Assembly: GCA_003020965.1 (NCBI GenBank)
Contig: PXRL01000026.1
Location: forward strand, 124,001 to 188,000
Length of the DNA stretch: 64,000 nucleotides
Reading direction: 5' to 3'
Origin: Halobacteriales archaeon QS_4_69_225
GTDB lineage: Archaea; Halobacteriota; Halobacteria; Halobacteriales; Haloarculaceae
Part shown: piece by piece, positions 26,731-35,819 of the stretch
Numbering within the stretch: position 1 is the stretch's first letter
Layout: every line of letters begins with the position of its first letter
Notes under the pieces: model-generated
Database searches by the model: none
The model's input: the letters and a program-made list of their open reading frames with translations, nothing else
Told to the model about the DNA's origin: nothing
Position numbers and translations under genes: made by a program

Positions 26731-27672
26731 ATGAGCGACGCCGCGGCCACGTCGGCTGGCCTCGAGACGGACGCCGCCCGGCGGGGGTTCACCCGCGCCA
26801 GCGCCGTCAACGTCGTCGGCAACGCCGCGAAGATCGCCGCCGAGGCCGGCGTCGGTCTCGCGTTCGGCTCCATCGCGCTGCTGGCCGACGCCGCCCACTC
26901 CGTCGGCGACCTCGTCGCCAGCGGCGTCGTCCTCGTCTGGGGCCGCAGCGTCTACGCCGACCCCGACGAGGCCCATCCCCACGGCCACCAGCGCGTCGAG
27001 CCGCTGGCGGCGCTGTTCGTCGGCACCGTCGTCGTACTGTTGGGGCTGTCGCTGCTGTACCGCTCCGCCGAGAGCCTCTTCGGCGTCCCCTCGGTGGAGA
27101 CGAGCCCGCTGCTGGTCGGCGCCCTGCTGTTTTCGATGCTCGACATGTACCTGCTGTACCGGTACACGAGGCGGGTGAACGAGAGCGTCGAGTCGGCGGC
27201 GCTGTCGGCGCTGGCCGTCGATTGTCTCAACGACATCTACACCTCGGCGGCGGCGCTGGTCGGCGTCGCCGGCGCCCTTCTCGGCTACCCGCTCCTGGAC
27301 GCCGGCGCCGGCGCCGTCGTCAGCCTGCTCGTCGTCTACCAGGGCGTCGAGATCGGCCGCGAAAACGTCTCGTATCTCGTCGGCGCCGCCCCCTCGGAGG
27401 CCGAACGCGGGCGCGTCATCGAGGCGCTCTGCGACCACCCCCACGTCGAGGGCGTCCACGACGCCGTCGTCTTCTACGACGGCACCGACCTCGAGGTCGA
27501 GGCCCACGTCGAGGTCGACGGCGAGCTGACGCTCGTGGAGGCCCACGACATCGAGACGGAGCTGGTCGATGCGCTGTTCGCGATGGACGACGTCGGCGAC
27601 GTCCACCTCCATCTCGACCCGGCCGGCATCGGCGAGTGGGAGGACGCCGGTAACCCGTCGAAGGGCCGATGA
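26731..27672 (+). CDS. cation diffusion facilitator family transporter
   Basis: FGSIALLADAAHSVGDLVASGVVLVWGR, DPDEAHPHGHQRVEPLAALFVG; C-terminal cytoplasmic domain. Confidence 0.92.
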   Translation: MSDAAATSAGLETDAARRGFTRASAVNVVGNAAKIAAEAGVGLAFGSIALLADAAHSVGDLVASGVVLVWGRSVYADPDEAHPHGHQRVEPLAALFVGTVVVLLGLSLLYRSAESLFGVPSVETSPLLVGALLFSMLDMYLLYRYTRRVNESVESAALSALAVDCLNDIYTSAAALVGVAGALLGYPLLDAGAGAVVSLLVVYQGVEIGRENVSYLVGAAPSEAERGRVIEALCDHPHVEGVHDAVVFYDGTDLEVEAHVEVDGELTLVEAHDIETELVDALFAMDDVGDVHLHLDPAGIGEWEDAGNPSKGR

Positions 27673-27759
27673 CGCCGGTCGGTCCCCGCGAGTTCGAGAA
27701 CGGGAAAGCTATCGCTGTCGTGGAGCTGTTCGGTCGGCCTCGACCGCGTCGTCGGTCAC

Positions 27760-28057
27760 AGCGGTAACAGTACGGGAGCCCACCCCTTCAGGGATGGGAG
27801 GAAGCGCATAAGCTTGATGTGATTCCGGGACCGAGCAAGCGGGTACGTCCCACAGGCCCAGAAGTGGTCGGTGGGACGGGCTGTCCGTCAGCCAGCCCCG
27901 GAGTCAGGGGACAGCAAACGAGTCCCTCCGACTCCCAACCTGAAAGCCACCTGAGAAAGCCCCGGATTAGAACGTCCGAGGTGTGGGGCTTTCTAGCCGG
28001 GAGCGCGACACTCGGGAGTCCCACTGGCAAGCCCACGAGTTTATTCGTGGGTAGCTG
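27760..28057 (+). mobile_element. mini-element derived from an IS200/IS605 (IS1341/TnpB-type) element, PATE-like, 298 bp
   Basis: Left end TCAC|AGCGGTAACAG..AGCCCACCCCTTCAGGGATGGGAGGAAGCGC and right end CCCACGAGTTTATTCGTGGGTAGCTG match the ends of the intact tnpB element at 44377-45810; no tnpB ORF inside. Confidence 0.8.
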
Positions 28058-28385
28058 ACAGTCGCTCACCGTCCTCCCGAATCTTCCGTACGAACGGGTC
28101 CGACCCCGACTCGAACGTCTCGCTGTTTCGAGCGTGGACCGACAGCGTCAGACCGTACCCGAGACCGATCCGGTAGGCGAGGTCCCGAAAGTCCGCTATC
28201 GGGGTCGATTCCCGCTCGTCGACGACGACGAACAGGTCCACGTCCGAGTCCCGTCCACGAGTTTCACCGCGAGCGGTGCTCCCGAAGAGAAGCACCGTCT
28301 CGACGGTATCGGGATGCGCCGAGCGGACGGCGTCGGCGAAGGCTACGGCGGCATTCCGATGGTCGGTAGCTGCCGTATCGCTCAT
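28041..28385 (-). CDS. nucleotidyltransferase domain protein (MNT-like), C-terminus modified by adjacent mini-element
   Basis: VLLFGSTARGETRGRDSDVDLFVVVD (GS-x10-DxD); last codons SATHE* are encoded by the element right end. Confidence 0.82.
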   Translation of the reverse strand: MSDTAATDHRNAAVAFADAVRSAHPDTVETVLLFGSTARGETRGRDSDVDLFVVVDERESTPIADFRDLAYRIGLGYGLTLSVHARNSETFESGSDPFVRKIREDGERLSATHE

Positions 28386-28423
28386 GTACCGAGTTTCGGG
28401 TAGCAGCGACATAAGTAGGACGA

Positions 28424-29668
28424 CTACACCGGCTCGCCGAAGCAGTAGACCGTCTCGTTGGCCGTCACCTCGACCTCGAGGAAGTCGCCGACCTCGACGC
28501 CCTTGGCGTCGGCGTCGGTGACGATGACCTGCCGGTAGGCGGAATCGCGGCACTTCACCGAGTCGCCGGTGCCCTCCTCGACGACCAGCACCTCGCGGAC
28601 GTCGCCGACCATCCGCTCGTGGGCCTCCCGACAGACCTCCATCTTCAGGTCCGTCATCGCCGAGGACCGTTCTTTCTTGATCGTCCCGCCGAGGCCCTTC
28701 ATCTCGGCGGCGTCGGTGCCAGGCCGCTTGGAGAACCGCGTGATGTTGATCTTCTCGGGACGGACCTCCGCCAGCAGCTCCATCGACCTGCGGTGGTCGG
28801 CCTCCGTCTCGGTCGGGAAGCCGACGACGAAATCCGTCGACAGCGTCCAGTGTTCGAGGCGGTCGTCGAAGGCTGCGACGACCTCGCGGAACTTCCCGAC
28901 GCGGTGCTGGCGGCGCATCTCCTCGAGCACCTCGTCGCTGCCGGACTGCACCGGCGCGTGGATGAAGTTGTACAGCTTCTCGTTTTCCGCGAAGACGTCG
29001 GCCAGCTCCTCGTGGATGCCGTGGACGCCGCCGGGGTTGGCCATGCCCAGCCGGACCCGGAAGTCGCCGTCGATGTCGCAGATCCGGTCCAGCAGCTCCG
29101 GCAGCTTCCGCTCGCCGGTGTCCCAGCCGTAGACGCCGGTGTCCTGGCCGGTGACCCGCAGCTCCTTCGCGCCGGCGTGGACCAGCGCCTCCGCCTTCCG
29201 GACGTTCTCCTCGACCGGCGGCGAGTCCACCCGGCCCGTTGCGAACTTCGTGATGCAGTACGAGCAGTTGGACATGCAGCCGCGGGCGATGGGGAGGATG
29301 CCGACGACGCCGTCCAGCACCGGCTCGGCGTCCGGCGTCGTCGTCGGACACTCGCCGTTGGTGACGGCCTCGGGGACGTCCTCCCAGTGCAGCACCTGGA
29401 CGTCGAGGCCGTCGAACTGCTCGCCCTGGGCCAGCGCCATGCAGCCGGTGACGATGAGGTCGGCCGTCTCCGACTCCAGCTCCTCGGCCCGCCGCAGCAT
29501 GTTCCGCTCGGTCTTCTCGACGACGGTGCAGGTGTTGAGGATGGCCACGTCGGCTTTCCCGGGGCCGTCGACCCGGTGGTGTCCCGCGTCGCGGAGCTTT
29601 CGCTCGATCTGCCGGCTCTCACCCCGGTTGGACGTACAGCCGTACGTCTCGATGTGGTACGTGGCCAT
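28424..29668 (-). CDS. tRNA (N6-threonylcarbamoyladenosine37) methylthiotransferase (radical SAM, archaeal CDKAL1/e-MtaB type)
   Basis: YHIETYGCTSNRGESRQIE, ILNTCTVVEKTERNMLRRAEEL, PIARGCMSNCSYCITKFATG, C-terminal TRAM. Confidence 0.93.
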   Translation of the reverse strand: MATYHIETYGCTSNRGESRQIERKLRDAGHHRVDGPGKADVAILNTCTVVEKTERNMLRRAEELESETADLIVTGCMALAQGEQFDGLDVQVLHWEDVPEAVTNGECPTTTPDAEPVLDGVVGILPIARGCMSNCSYCITKFATGRVDSPPVEENVRKAEALVHAGAKELRVTGQDTGVYGWDTGERKLPELLDRICDIDGDFRVRLGMANPGGVHGIHEELADVFAENEKLYNFIHAPVQSGSDEVLEEMRRQHRVGKFREVVAAFDDRLEHWTLSTDFVVGFPTETEADHRRSMELLAEVRPEKINITRFSKRPGTDAAEMKGLGGTIKKERSSAMTDLKMEVCREAHERMVGDVREVLVVEEGTGDSVKCRDSAYRQVIVTDADAKGVEVGDFLEVEVTANETVYCFGEPV

Positions 29669-29764
29669 CGCGTGGCGAAGGTAGCGGACGGGAAGGCAAA
29701 AGGCCGACGTTTCGGTCGACGGCCCCCGAAAGGCACTTGCTGCCGCCGACGGAAGCCTGCGAGG

Positions 29765-30928
29765 ATGCCCTCCAGACGACGCGTCATCTGCGGCGCCGGG
29801 AGTCTCGCTGCGGCCGGACTCGCCGGCTGCACGACCGGCGACCCGGCCGACCGCGCCGCTTCGGGGGACGACCCCGACACCGAGTGGCCGCAGCCCGGCG
29901 GCACCGAACGGTACGACTGCTACCGAAGCGAGGCTGTCGCTCCCCGCGAGTCACCGAGCGAGCGCTGGACGGCGGAGACGTCGATGCCGATGGCTCGTCC
30001 CATCGTTGCCGACGGGCGGGTCCTCCTGTTCACCTCCAACAGGCTGGAAGCGTACGATCTCGACTCCGGCGAGGCAGCCTGGCGCGTCGGCGGCGACGAC
30101 GACGAGTGGGACGTCCGGACCTCGCCCATCGTCGTCGACGGGACCGCCTACGTCGGCGTCGCCCTCCCCGACGGTGTCCTCGCCGTAGACCTCGCCGACG
30201 GCGAGCGGATCTGGCACGTCGAACTGCCGGACTCGCCGACGACCGCGTCCGTCGTCGACCGCCGGCGGGAGCGCCTCGTGATCGGCACCGAGGCCGGCCT
30301 CGCCGGGGTGACCGTCGACGGCGACCCGAACTGGACCCGTGAGACGTTCAGCCCCGTATCTGCGCTGTCGTCGTGGGGCGACGAGGTCTACGCCGGCACC
30401 GAGGGCGGCGAACTGTACGCCTTCTACGACCCGGACGACCTCGAGGGAATGTGGCGTCGGCAACTGGACGGGTCGGTCGTCCAGGTCGCGCTCCTGAACG
30501 GTGACGGCGTCGTCGTCTCGACGTTCGGCGGCGCGGTCGACCGTCGAGACGATTCCGCGACCGGCGCCGCCCGGTGGTCCCACGACGCCCTCGGCTCCCG
30601 GGGCTTCGTCGCCGCAGGGAACACGTACGCCGTCGGCCGCGGACTGACGTCCATCCACACCCGGACGGGCGAACGACACTGGACGCTCGACCTGGACCTG
30701 AAGGCACCCCCAGCCGGTGCGGGTGATACGATCTACACCGGCGGAGATGGCTTCGTCGCCGCCTACGCGATGGGAGGTGGCATCGGCCTCGGCGACGACC
30801 GGGCCCGGGTCGAGCGGTGGCGCTACGAGGTCGACGGCGGCGTCTTCGAGGGCGTGTCGGTGGCCGACGGCGCGGTGTTCGCGACCGCGTCGAACGGGGA
30901 CGGCGCGACGCTGTACGCCCTCGAGTAG
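29765..30928 (+). CDS. PQQ-like beta-propeller lipoprotein
   Basis: RRRVICGAGSLAAAGLAGC Tat/lipobox signal; repeated W-Y-x-D-x(2)GxxxW outer-membrane propeller-like repeats. Confidence 0.8.
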   Translation: MPSRRRVICGAGSLAAAGLAGCTTGDPADRAASGDDPDTEWPQPGGTERYDCYRSEAVAPRESPSERWTAETSMPMARPIVADGRVLLFTSNRLEAYDLDSGEAAWRVGGDDDEWDVRTSPIVVDGTAYVGVALPDGVLAVDLADGERIWHVELPDSPTTASVVDRRRERLVIGTEAGLAGVTVDGDPNWTRETFSPVSALSSWGDEVYAGTEGGELYAFYDPDDLEGMWRRQLDGSVVQVALLNGDGVVVSTFGGAVDRRDDSATGAARWSHDALGSRGFVAAGNTYAVGRGLTSIHTRTGERHWTLDLDLKAPPAGAGDTIYTGGDGFVAAYAMGGGIGLGDDRARVERWRYEVDGGVFEGVSVADGAVFATASNGDGATLYALE

Positions 30929-31573
30929 TCAGAACGCCCCGGCGTCGTACCCCTCGACGATGGCGACGCCCGAGGAGGCGCCGATGCGCTCGGCGCCGGC
31001 CTCGAGCATCGCCACCGCGGCCTCGAAGTCGCCGACGCCGCCGCTGGCCTTCACCGGCAGGTACTCGCTCATGACCTCGACGTCCGCGATGGTCGCGCCG
31101 CCCTCCGAGAAGCCGGTCGCGGTCTTGACGTAGTCGGCGTCGGCGTCGGCGGCCAGTTCGCAGGCCGTCCGCAGTTCGTCGTCCGCTAGCAGCGGCGCCT
31201 CGACGATGACCTTCACCGGGACGGGCACCGCGGCGACGACACACTCCAGTTCCTCGCGGACGGCCTCGTGGTCGCCGGCGTGCAGCCGGCCGACGTTGAC
31301 GACGACGTCGATCTCGTCGGCGCCGTCCCCCCAGGCCCGCTCGGCCTCGGCCTCCTTGATCGCCGGCGCCGCCTGGCCGTGCGGGAAGCCACAGACGGCC
31401 ACGACCGTGACCGCGGGCGCCGTCTCGACGGCCAGGGAGACGTGACACGGCGGCACGCAGGCGTTCATCCCGTGGTCGGCGGCGGTCTCGACGACCGTCC
31501 GGACGTCGTCGGGCGTCGTCTCCGGCCCCAAGACGGTGTGGTCGACGCGCCCCGCGAACTCGGCACGGTCCAT
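30929..31573 (-). CDS. deoC: deoxyribose-phosphate aldolase
   Basis: [79 protein letters not shown]. Confidence 0.95.
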   Translation of the reverse strand: MDRAEFAGRVDHTVLGPETTPDDVRTVVETAADHGMNACVPPCHVSLAVETAPAVTVVAVCGFPHGQAAPAIKEAEAERAWGDGADEIDVVVNVGRLHAGDHEAVREELECVVAAVPVPVKVIVEAPLLADDELRTACELAADADADYVKTATGFSEGGATIADVEVMSEYLPVKASGGVGDFEAAVAMLEAGAERIGASSGVAIVEGYDAGAF

Positions 31574-31656
31574 GTGCCGTTCTCGCGGCGACGGGGCATA
31601 AAGCCGCCGCGGCGCGGAACCGACGGACAGTTACCCGCCGGCCCGAACGTGGTGTC

Positions 31657-33411
31657 ATGACCGACTACTTCGAGGTCGGCACCCGCGACGCGGCGGCGCG
31701 GCGCGGCGAACTGCGGCTCGCCGACCCGGTCGCGACGCCGGCGGTCGTCGACGACATCGTCGAGGACGCCGGCAGCCGCTGGCACGAGGAGCGGTCGGCG
31801 CCCGAGGGCGACGAGGCGACGCTGACGGTGCTGCCGCACCGGGCGCTGCCGCCGGGGACCGAGCGGCCCGTCGCCGACGCCTTCGCCCCCGACCCGCTGG
31901 ACGTCGACGCCCCCAGCGCGGTCGTCGTCTCGCCGGCGACCGCCGCCGATCACGGCGCCGACGCCTACGTTCTGGCCGGCGCGACCGGTTACGTCGGCCA
32001 CGCGGAGGCGTTCGTCGACGCCGTCGTCACCGTTCGCGAAGCGGTGCCGGACGACACGGCGCTGTACCTGCCCGGCGTCGCCACGCCGGCCAACGCGGCG
32101 ACGCTGGCTTACGCCGGCGTCGACCTGCTCGACGAGACCCGTGCCCGGGCCCGCGGTCTCGAGGGGTTCTACCTCACGACCGACGGCGAGGCGTTTCTCG
32201 AGGACCTCGAGGAGTTGCCCTGCGCCTGCGCGGCCTGTCGCGGGCCGGTCGCGTCGTTCACGCGGGAGGACTGCGCCGACCACAACGCCAACGTCCTGCG
32301 TGCGGAGCTGGCGCGGGTTCGCGGCCGGATCGCCGACGGCCGGCTGCGGGACTACGTCGAGGGTCAGGCCCGCTTCGAGGCGTGGCTGACGGCGACGCTC
32401 CGGCGGCTCGACCAGCGGTACGGCTACGTCGAGACGCGGACGCCGGTGTTCCGCCGGGCGGAGCTGCTGGCGTCGACCGACGACGCCCTCCGGCGGGTCG
32501 AAATCCAGCGGTTCGCCGACCGGGTGACGTCGCGCTACCGCCGCCGGCTGGAGGCGCCGCTGGTGCTGCTGCCGTGTTCGGCCCGGAAGCCCTACAGCGA
32601 CTCTCAGAGCCACGAGCAGTTCGCCCGGGCGATCGGCTACCGCGGTCACGTCGTCTCGATGACCTCGCCGATCGGTGTCGTCCCGAACGAGCTGGAGACG
32701 ACCTACCCCGCCCAGCACTACGACAGCGTCGTCACCGGGCGGTGGACCGAAACCGAAATCGAGTTCGTCGCGAACGTCCTCCGGCGGTACCTCGAGCGGG
32801 CCGGCTACGACCGCCACGTTGCCCACGTCCCGGAGGACGGCTACCGCGAGGTCTGCGAGCGCGCCGCGACGGCGACGGACGTCGACTTCGAGTACACCGT
32901 CGTCGACCACCCGACGACCGACGAGTCGCTGGCGGCCCTCGACGCCGCCCTCGAGGGCCACGACAGCTACTACAAAAGCGAGCGGGAGGCCGCGACGGTG
33001 CGGGCCATCGCCGACTTCCAGTTCGGGCCGGGCGCCGGCGACGACGTGTTCGGTCCCGACGCCCGGACGGAGGGCCGGTACCCGAAGCTCCGCGTCCTGG
33101 ACGGCGACGGGACGCAGCTGGCGGCGATGGTCCCCGAGTACGGCACGCTGTCGCTGACGCCGGCCGGCGCCCGCGCCTGGGCCGACAGCGACGCCCCGAC
33201 CAAGCGGGTCGGGATCGGCGACTTCGTCCCGAGCGGCAGCGTGCTGGCGCCGGGCGTCGTCGACGCCGACGACGCCATCCGGCCCGGCGACGAGGTGGTC
33301 GTCGAGGGGCCCGACGCCCTCGCGGTCGGACGGGCCGCCTGCCACGGCGCGGCGATGGTCGAAAGCTCTCGCGGCGTCGCCGTCGACGTCAGACACTGCG
33401 AGGAGCGGTAG
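31657..33411 (+). CDS. arcS: archaeosine synthase alpha subunit (ArcS/TgtA2)
   Basis: TGT-like N-terminal half, CACAACRGPV cysteines, PCSARKPYSDSQSHEQF, C-terminal PUA domain. Confidence 0.9.
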   Translation: MTDYFEVGTRDAAARRGELRLADPVATPAVVDDIVEDAGSRWHEERSAPEGDEATLTVLPHRALPPGTERPVADAFAPDPLDVDAPSAVVVSPATAADHGADAYVLAGATGYVGHAEAFVDAVVTVREAVPDDTALYLPGVATPANAATLAYAGVDLLDETRARARGLEGFYLTTDGEAFLEDLEELPCACAACRGPVASFTREDCADHNANVLRAELARVRGRIADGRLRDYVEGQARFEAWLTATLRRLDQRYGYVETRTPVFRRAELLASTDDALRRVEIQRFADRVTSRYRRRLEAPLVLLPCSARKPYSDSQSHEQFARAIGYRGHVVSMTSPIGVVPNELETTYPAQHYDSVVTGRWTETEIEFVANVLRRYLERAGYDRHVAHVPEDGYREVCERAATATDVDFEYTVVDHPTTDESLAALDAALEGHDSYYKSEREAATVRAIADFQFGPGAGDDVFGPDARTEGRYPKLRVLDGDGTQLAAMVPEYGTLSLTPAGARAWADSDAPTKRVGIGDFVPSGSVLAPGVVDADDAIRPGDEVVVEGPDALAVGRAACHGAAMVESSRGVAVDVRHCEER

Positions 33412-33488
33412 ACCCTGGAGCCATCGTGCGGAGTAGCGGTGACGGATTGCCGGAAAAGTATAACCGACGAGAGCGCTTACGCTATTCC

Positions 33489-33764
33489 ATGAGCATCAGC
33501 CGTGACGAGGAGGTACTCGGCGGCGAGCCCCGAATCGACGGAACACGAACCGGTGTTCGCCACGTCGCCGCACGGGTGGTCGACGGCCGGCGGTCCCCGG
33601 CACACGTCGCAGACCAGTTCGACGTGCCGCTTGCAGATGTGTACGAGGCACTTGCGTACTACTACGAGCATCTCGACGAGGTGCGCGAACTCGAAGCCGA
33701 AAACGAAACGGCGTTCGAGCGCGTCCGGGAGTCGTCGCTGCGACCCAAAAAGACCATACAGTGA
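33489..33764 (+). CDS. DUF433 family putative antitoxin
   Basis: GGEPRIDGTRTGVRHVAARVVDGRRSPAHVADQFDVPLADVYEALAYYYEHLDEV. Confidence 0.88.
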   Translation: MSISRDEEVLGGEPRIDGTRTGVRHVAARVVDGRRSPAHVADQFDVPLADVYEALAYYYEHLDEVRELEAENETAFERVRESSLRPKKTIQ

Positions 33765-33830
33765 CCGGCGGGCGGATTCTGCTCGACGGACACGTCGGGC
33801 GAGTCTTCGAACGATACCGCGCAGGCCCCG
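33761..33830 (+). pseudogene. truncated DUF5615 (PIN-like) toxin start
   Basis: GTG start overlapping the DUF433 stop reads (V)TGGRILLDGHVGRVFERYRA, then loses similarity and runs into the next gene. Confidence 0.55.
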
Positions 33831-33865
33831 GCCAGCTTTTTACCCGCTCGGTGCTACTATCGGAT

Positions 33866-34252
33866 ATGGACGAGATTTCGCTCGGCGTTCCCGAGCCGCT
33901 CCTGGAGTCGCTGCCCGAGGAGGGGTCGGCGGCCGCCCGGGACATGCAGCGCGCGGTCGAGGGGTTCAACGAGCGCGTCAACCACCACGTCGAGACGGCC
34001 GACGACGACGCCGAGGCCGCGAAGGGCGTCCTCGACGTCATCGAACACCTCGAGGCGCGCAGCGAGCGCTTCGACGAGTTCGTCCCCGAGCTTCGGGCGT
34101 GGGGGCAGTCGCCCATCTACGCCATCGCCTGGCGGAACCTCTACGCCGACCTCGTCGCCCAGCTGTACGACTACGAGTGGCTCGCGACGCAGCTGGACCG
34201 CGAGCGCAACTTCCGGCTCGTCGACGACGGCATCCGGCTGTCTGACCTATGA
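33866..34252 (+). CDS. conserved haloarchaeal hypothetical protein
   Basis: MDEISLGVPEPLLESLPEEGSAAARDMQRAVEGFNERVNHHVETADDDAEAAKGVLDVIEHLEARS...; ATGA overlap with the next gene. Confidence 0.75.
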   Translation: MDEISLGVPEPLLESLPEEGSAAARDMQRAVEGFNERVNHHVETADDDAEAAKGVLDVIEHLEARSERFDEFVPELRAWGQSPIYAIAWRNLYADLVAQLYDYEWLATQLDRERNFRLVDDGIRLSDL

Positions 34253-34545
34253 CGGAGCCGGAGCCGGAACTGGAGCTGCGGTTCTTCGCGACGTTCCGGG
34301 CGGCCGTCGGCCAGAAGGAGGTCACCCGCGAGGTCGACGCCGACGCGACCGTCGGGGGCGTCCTCGCGGCGCTGGAGGCCGACCACCCGGACCTGGAGGG
34401 CGAGCTGCTCGACGACGACGGCGACATCCGGCCGCAGCTGAGCGTCCTGCGGAACGGCCGGGAGGTCGTCCACCTGTCGGGCACCGAGACGGCGCTGGAA
34501 GACGGCGACCGGCTGAGCGTCTTCCCGCCGGTGGCCGGTGGATGA
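34249..34545 (+). CDS. ubiquitin-like small archaeal modifier protein, SAMP3/MoaD-like, C-terminal GG
   Basis: ELELRFFATFRAAVGQKEVTREVDADATVGGVLAALE...RPQLSVLRNGREVVHLSGTETALEDGDRLSVFPPVAGG*. Confidence 0.88.
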   Translation: MTEPEPELELRFFATFRAAVGQKEVTREVDADATVGGVLAALEADHPDLEGELLDDDGDIRPQLSVLRNGREVVHLSGTETALEDGDRLSVFPPVAGG

Positions 34546-34805
34546 TGCGTCGGAGAAAGGAGTACCGCGGCATCTCCAAGCGGCTGGCGGCCGACTACCT
34601 CGAGAACCTCGGCGGCGAGCGGGTTGACCCCGACGGCGACCGCGTCGAGGCCGCCGACTGGGCGGCCGACCTCGACGCCGAGACCGTCGAGGCCGCCGGC
34701 TCGATCGAGCTGACGGAGGTGACCGTCGAGTTCGAAGGCGAGGCGGCGGCCGTCGAGGAGCTGATCGAGAGCTTCACGCGGAAGGCGATGCGCGCCGGGG
34801 GCTGA
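34542..34805 (+). CDS. conserved protein coupled to SAMP gene, C-terminal RAGG
   Basis: 87 aa, overlaps both neighbours; ends FTRKAMRAGG*. Confidence 0.75.
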   Translation: MMRRRKEYRGISKRLAADYLENLGGERVDPDGDRVEAADWAADLDAETVEAAGSIELTEVTVEFEGEAAAVEELIESFTRKAMRAGG

Positions 34806-35164
34806 TGGCCGTGTCCGGCGACCCGATCGACGGCGACGCGCTCGTGCTCGCGGCCGCGAAGGCGTCGGTCTCCGGCGAGCGGCTGCCGGAGCTCGTCGAC
34901 CGGGCCCAGGAGCATCTCGCCGACCGCCGCTCCGAATACGGTCGTCGCTACGAGTGCGCCCACGAGACGGACGACCGGGTCGTCTTCTTCGTCGAGGAGG
35001 GCCACTGGGCGGAACTCGGCGAGGAGTTGGACCTCGACCGCCGGGAGTGGACGGCGCTGCGCCGCGCCCACGAGGAACACCTCAAGCGGCTCGGCAGCGA
35101 CCTCGACCGCCGCGAGGAGTTCGAATCGGCCCTGGAGCTGCGCGAGGTCGTCGTCGTGAGCTAG
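34805..35164 (+). CDS. conserved haloarchaeal hypothetical protein
   Basis: 119 aa acidic protein, overlapping start with preceding gene. Confidence 0.75.
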   Translation: MAVSGDPIDGDALVLAAAKASVSGERLPELVDRAQEHLADRRSEYGRRYECAHETDDRVVFFVEEGHWAELGEELDLDRREWTALRRAHEEHLKRLGSDLDRREEFESALELREVVVVS

Positions 35165-35757
35165 CTCCGCTCGGCGAAGACGAACTCGGTGCTGCTGCCG
35201 AGCGGGTCGGTCGCGGTCGTCGTCTCCAGCGACCCGAAGCCGGCCGCCCGCAGCTGCTCCAGCGTCCGCTCGCGGCCGGGCGCCGAGAAGAACATCGACC
35301 CGCCCATCCAGCCGCGCCGGACGGTCTCGTACCGGCCGCCGGGTAGCGTCATCAGCAGGACGCCGCCGGGCGTCAGGACGCGAGCGAACTCCTTGTAGAC
35401 GTCGGGCTGCCGCTCGCGGTCGACGTGGAAGACGGCGTGGTAGGCGGTGACCGCGTCCGCGACCGACTCGCCGACGGGCAGCCGCAGCATGTCGGCCTGA
35501 GCGAGCCGGGCGTCGGGCGCGCGCTCGGCGGCCAGCTCCAGCCCCCGGCGGGCGAAGTCGACGCCGAAACTGCCGGCCGGCAGGTTCGCGAGCGTCCGGG
35601 CACCGTCGCCGCAGCCGGCGTCGACCACCAGCGGGTCGGCCGGGAGCCGCTCGCGCAGGTCCTCGAGCAGGTCGGCGTCGCTGCCGTCGGGATCCCGTCG
35701 GTCGGCGTACGTCTCCGAGACCTGCTCCCACTGCCGGCGGACGTCTTGGCGATCCAT
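35161..35757 (-). CDS. class I SAM-dependent methyltransferase
   Basis: VVDAGCGDGARTLANLPAG, GVDFARRGLELA, ARVLTPGGVLLMTLPG. Confidence 0.88.
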   Translation of the reverse strand: MDRQDVRRQWEQVSETYADRRDPDGSDADLLEDLRERLPADPLVVDAGCGDGARTLANLPAGSFGVDFARRGLELAAERAPDARLAQADMLRLPVGESVADAVTAYHAVFHVDRERQPDVYKEFARVLTPGGVLLMTLPGGRYETVRRGWMGGSMFFSAPGRERTLEQLRAAGFGSLETTTATDPLGSSTEFVFAERS

Positions 35758-35819
35758 ACCACACGGAGGCGCCGGAGCGGCAGAAACCCCTCGACTCCGG
35801 CAACGGCGCGCCCGGCCGC

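Noticed and set aside
28269-28282. CACCGC-GA-GCGGTG palindrome in the nucleotidyltransferase gene
   Set aside because: Falls in the conserved GSTARGETRG motif, so explained by protein sequence rather than an inserted element.
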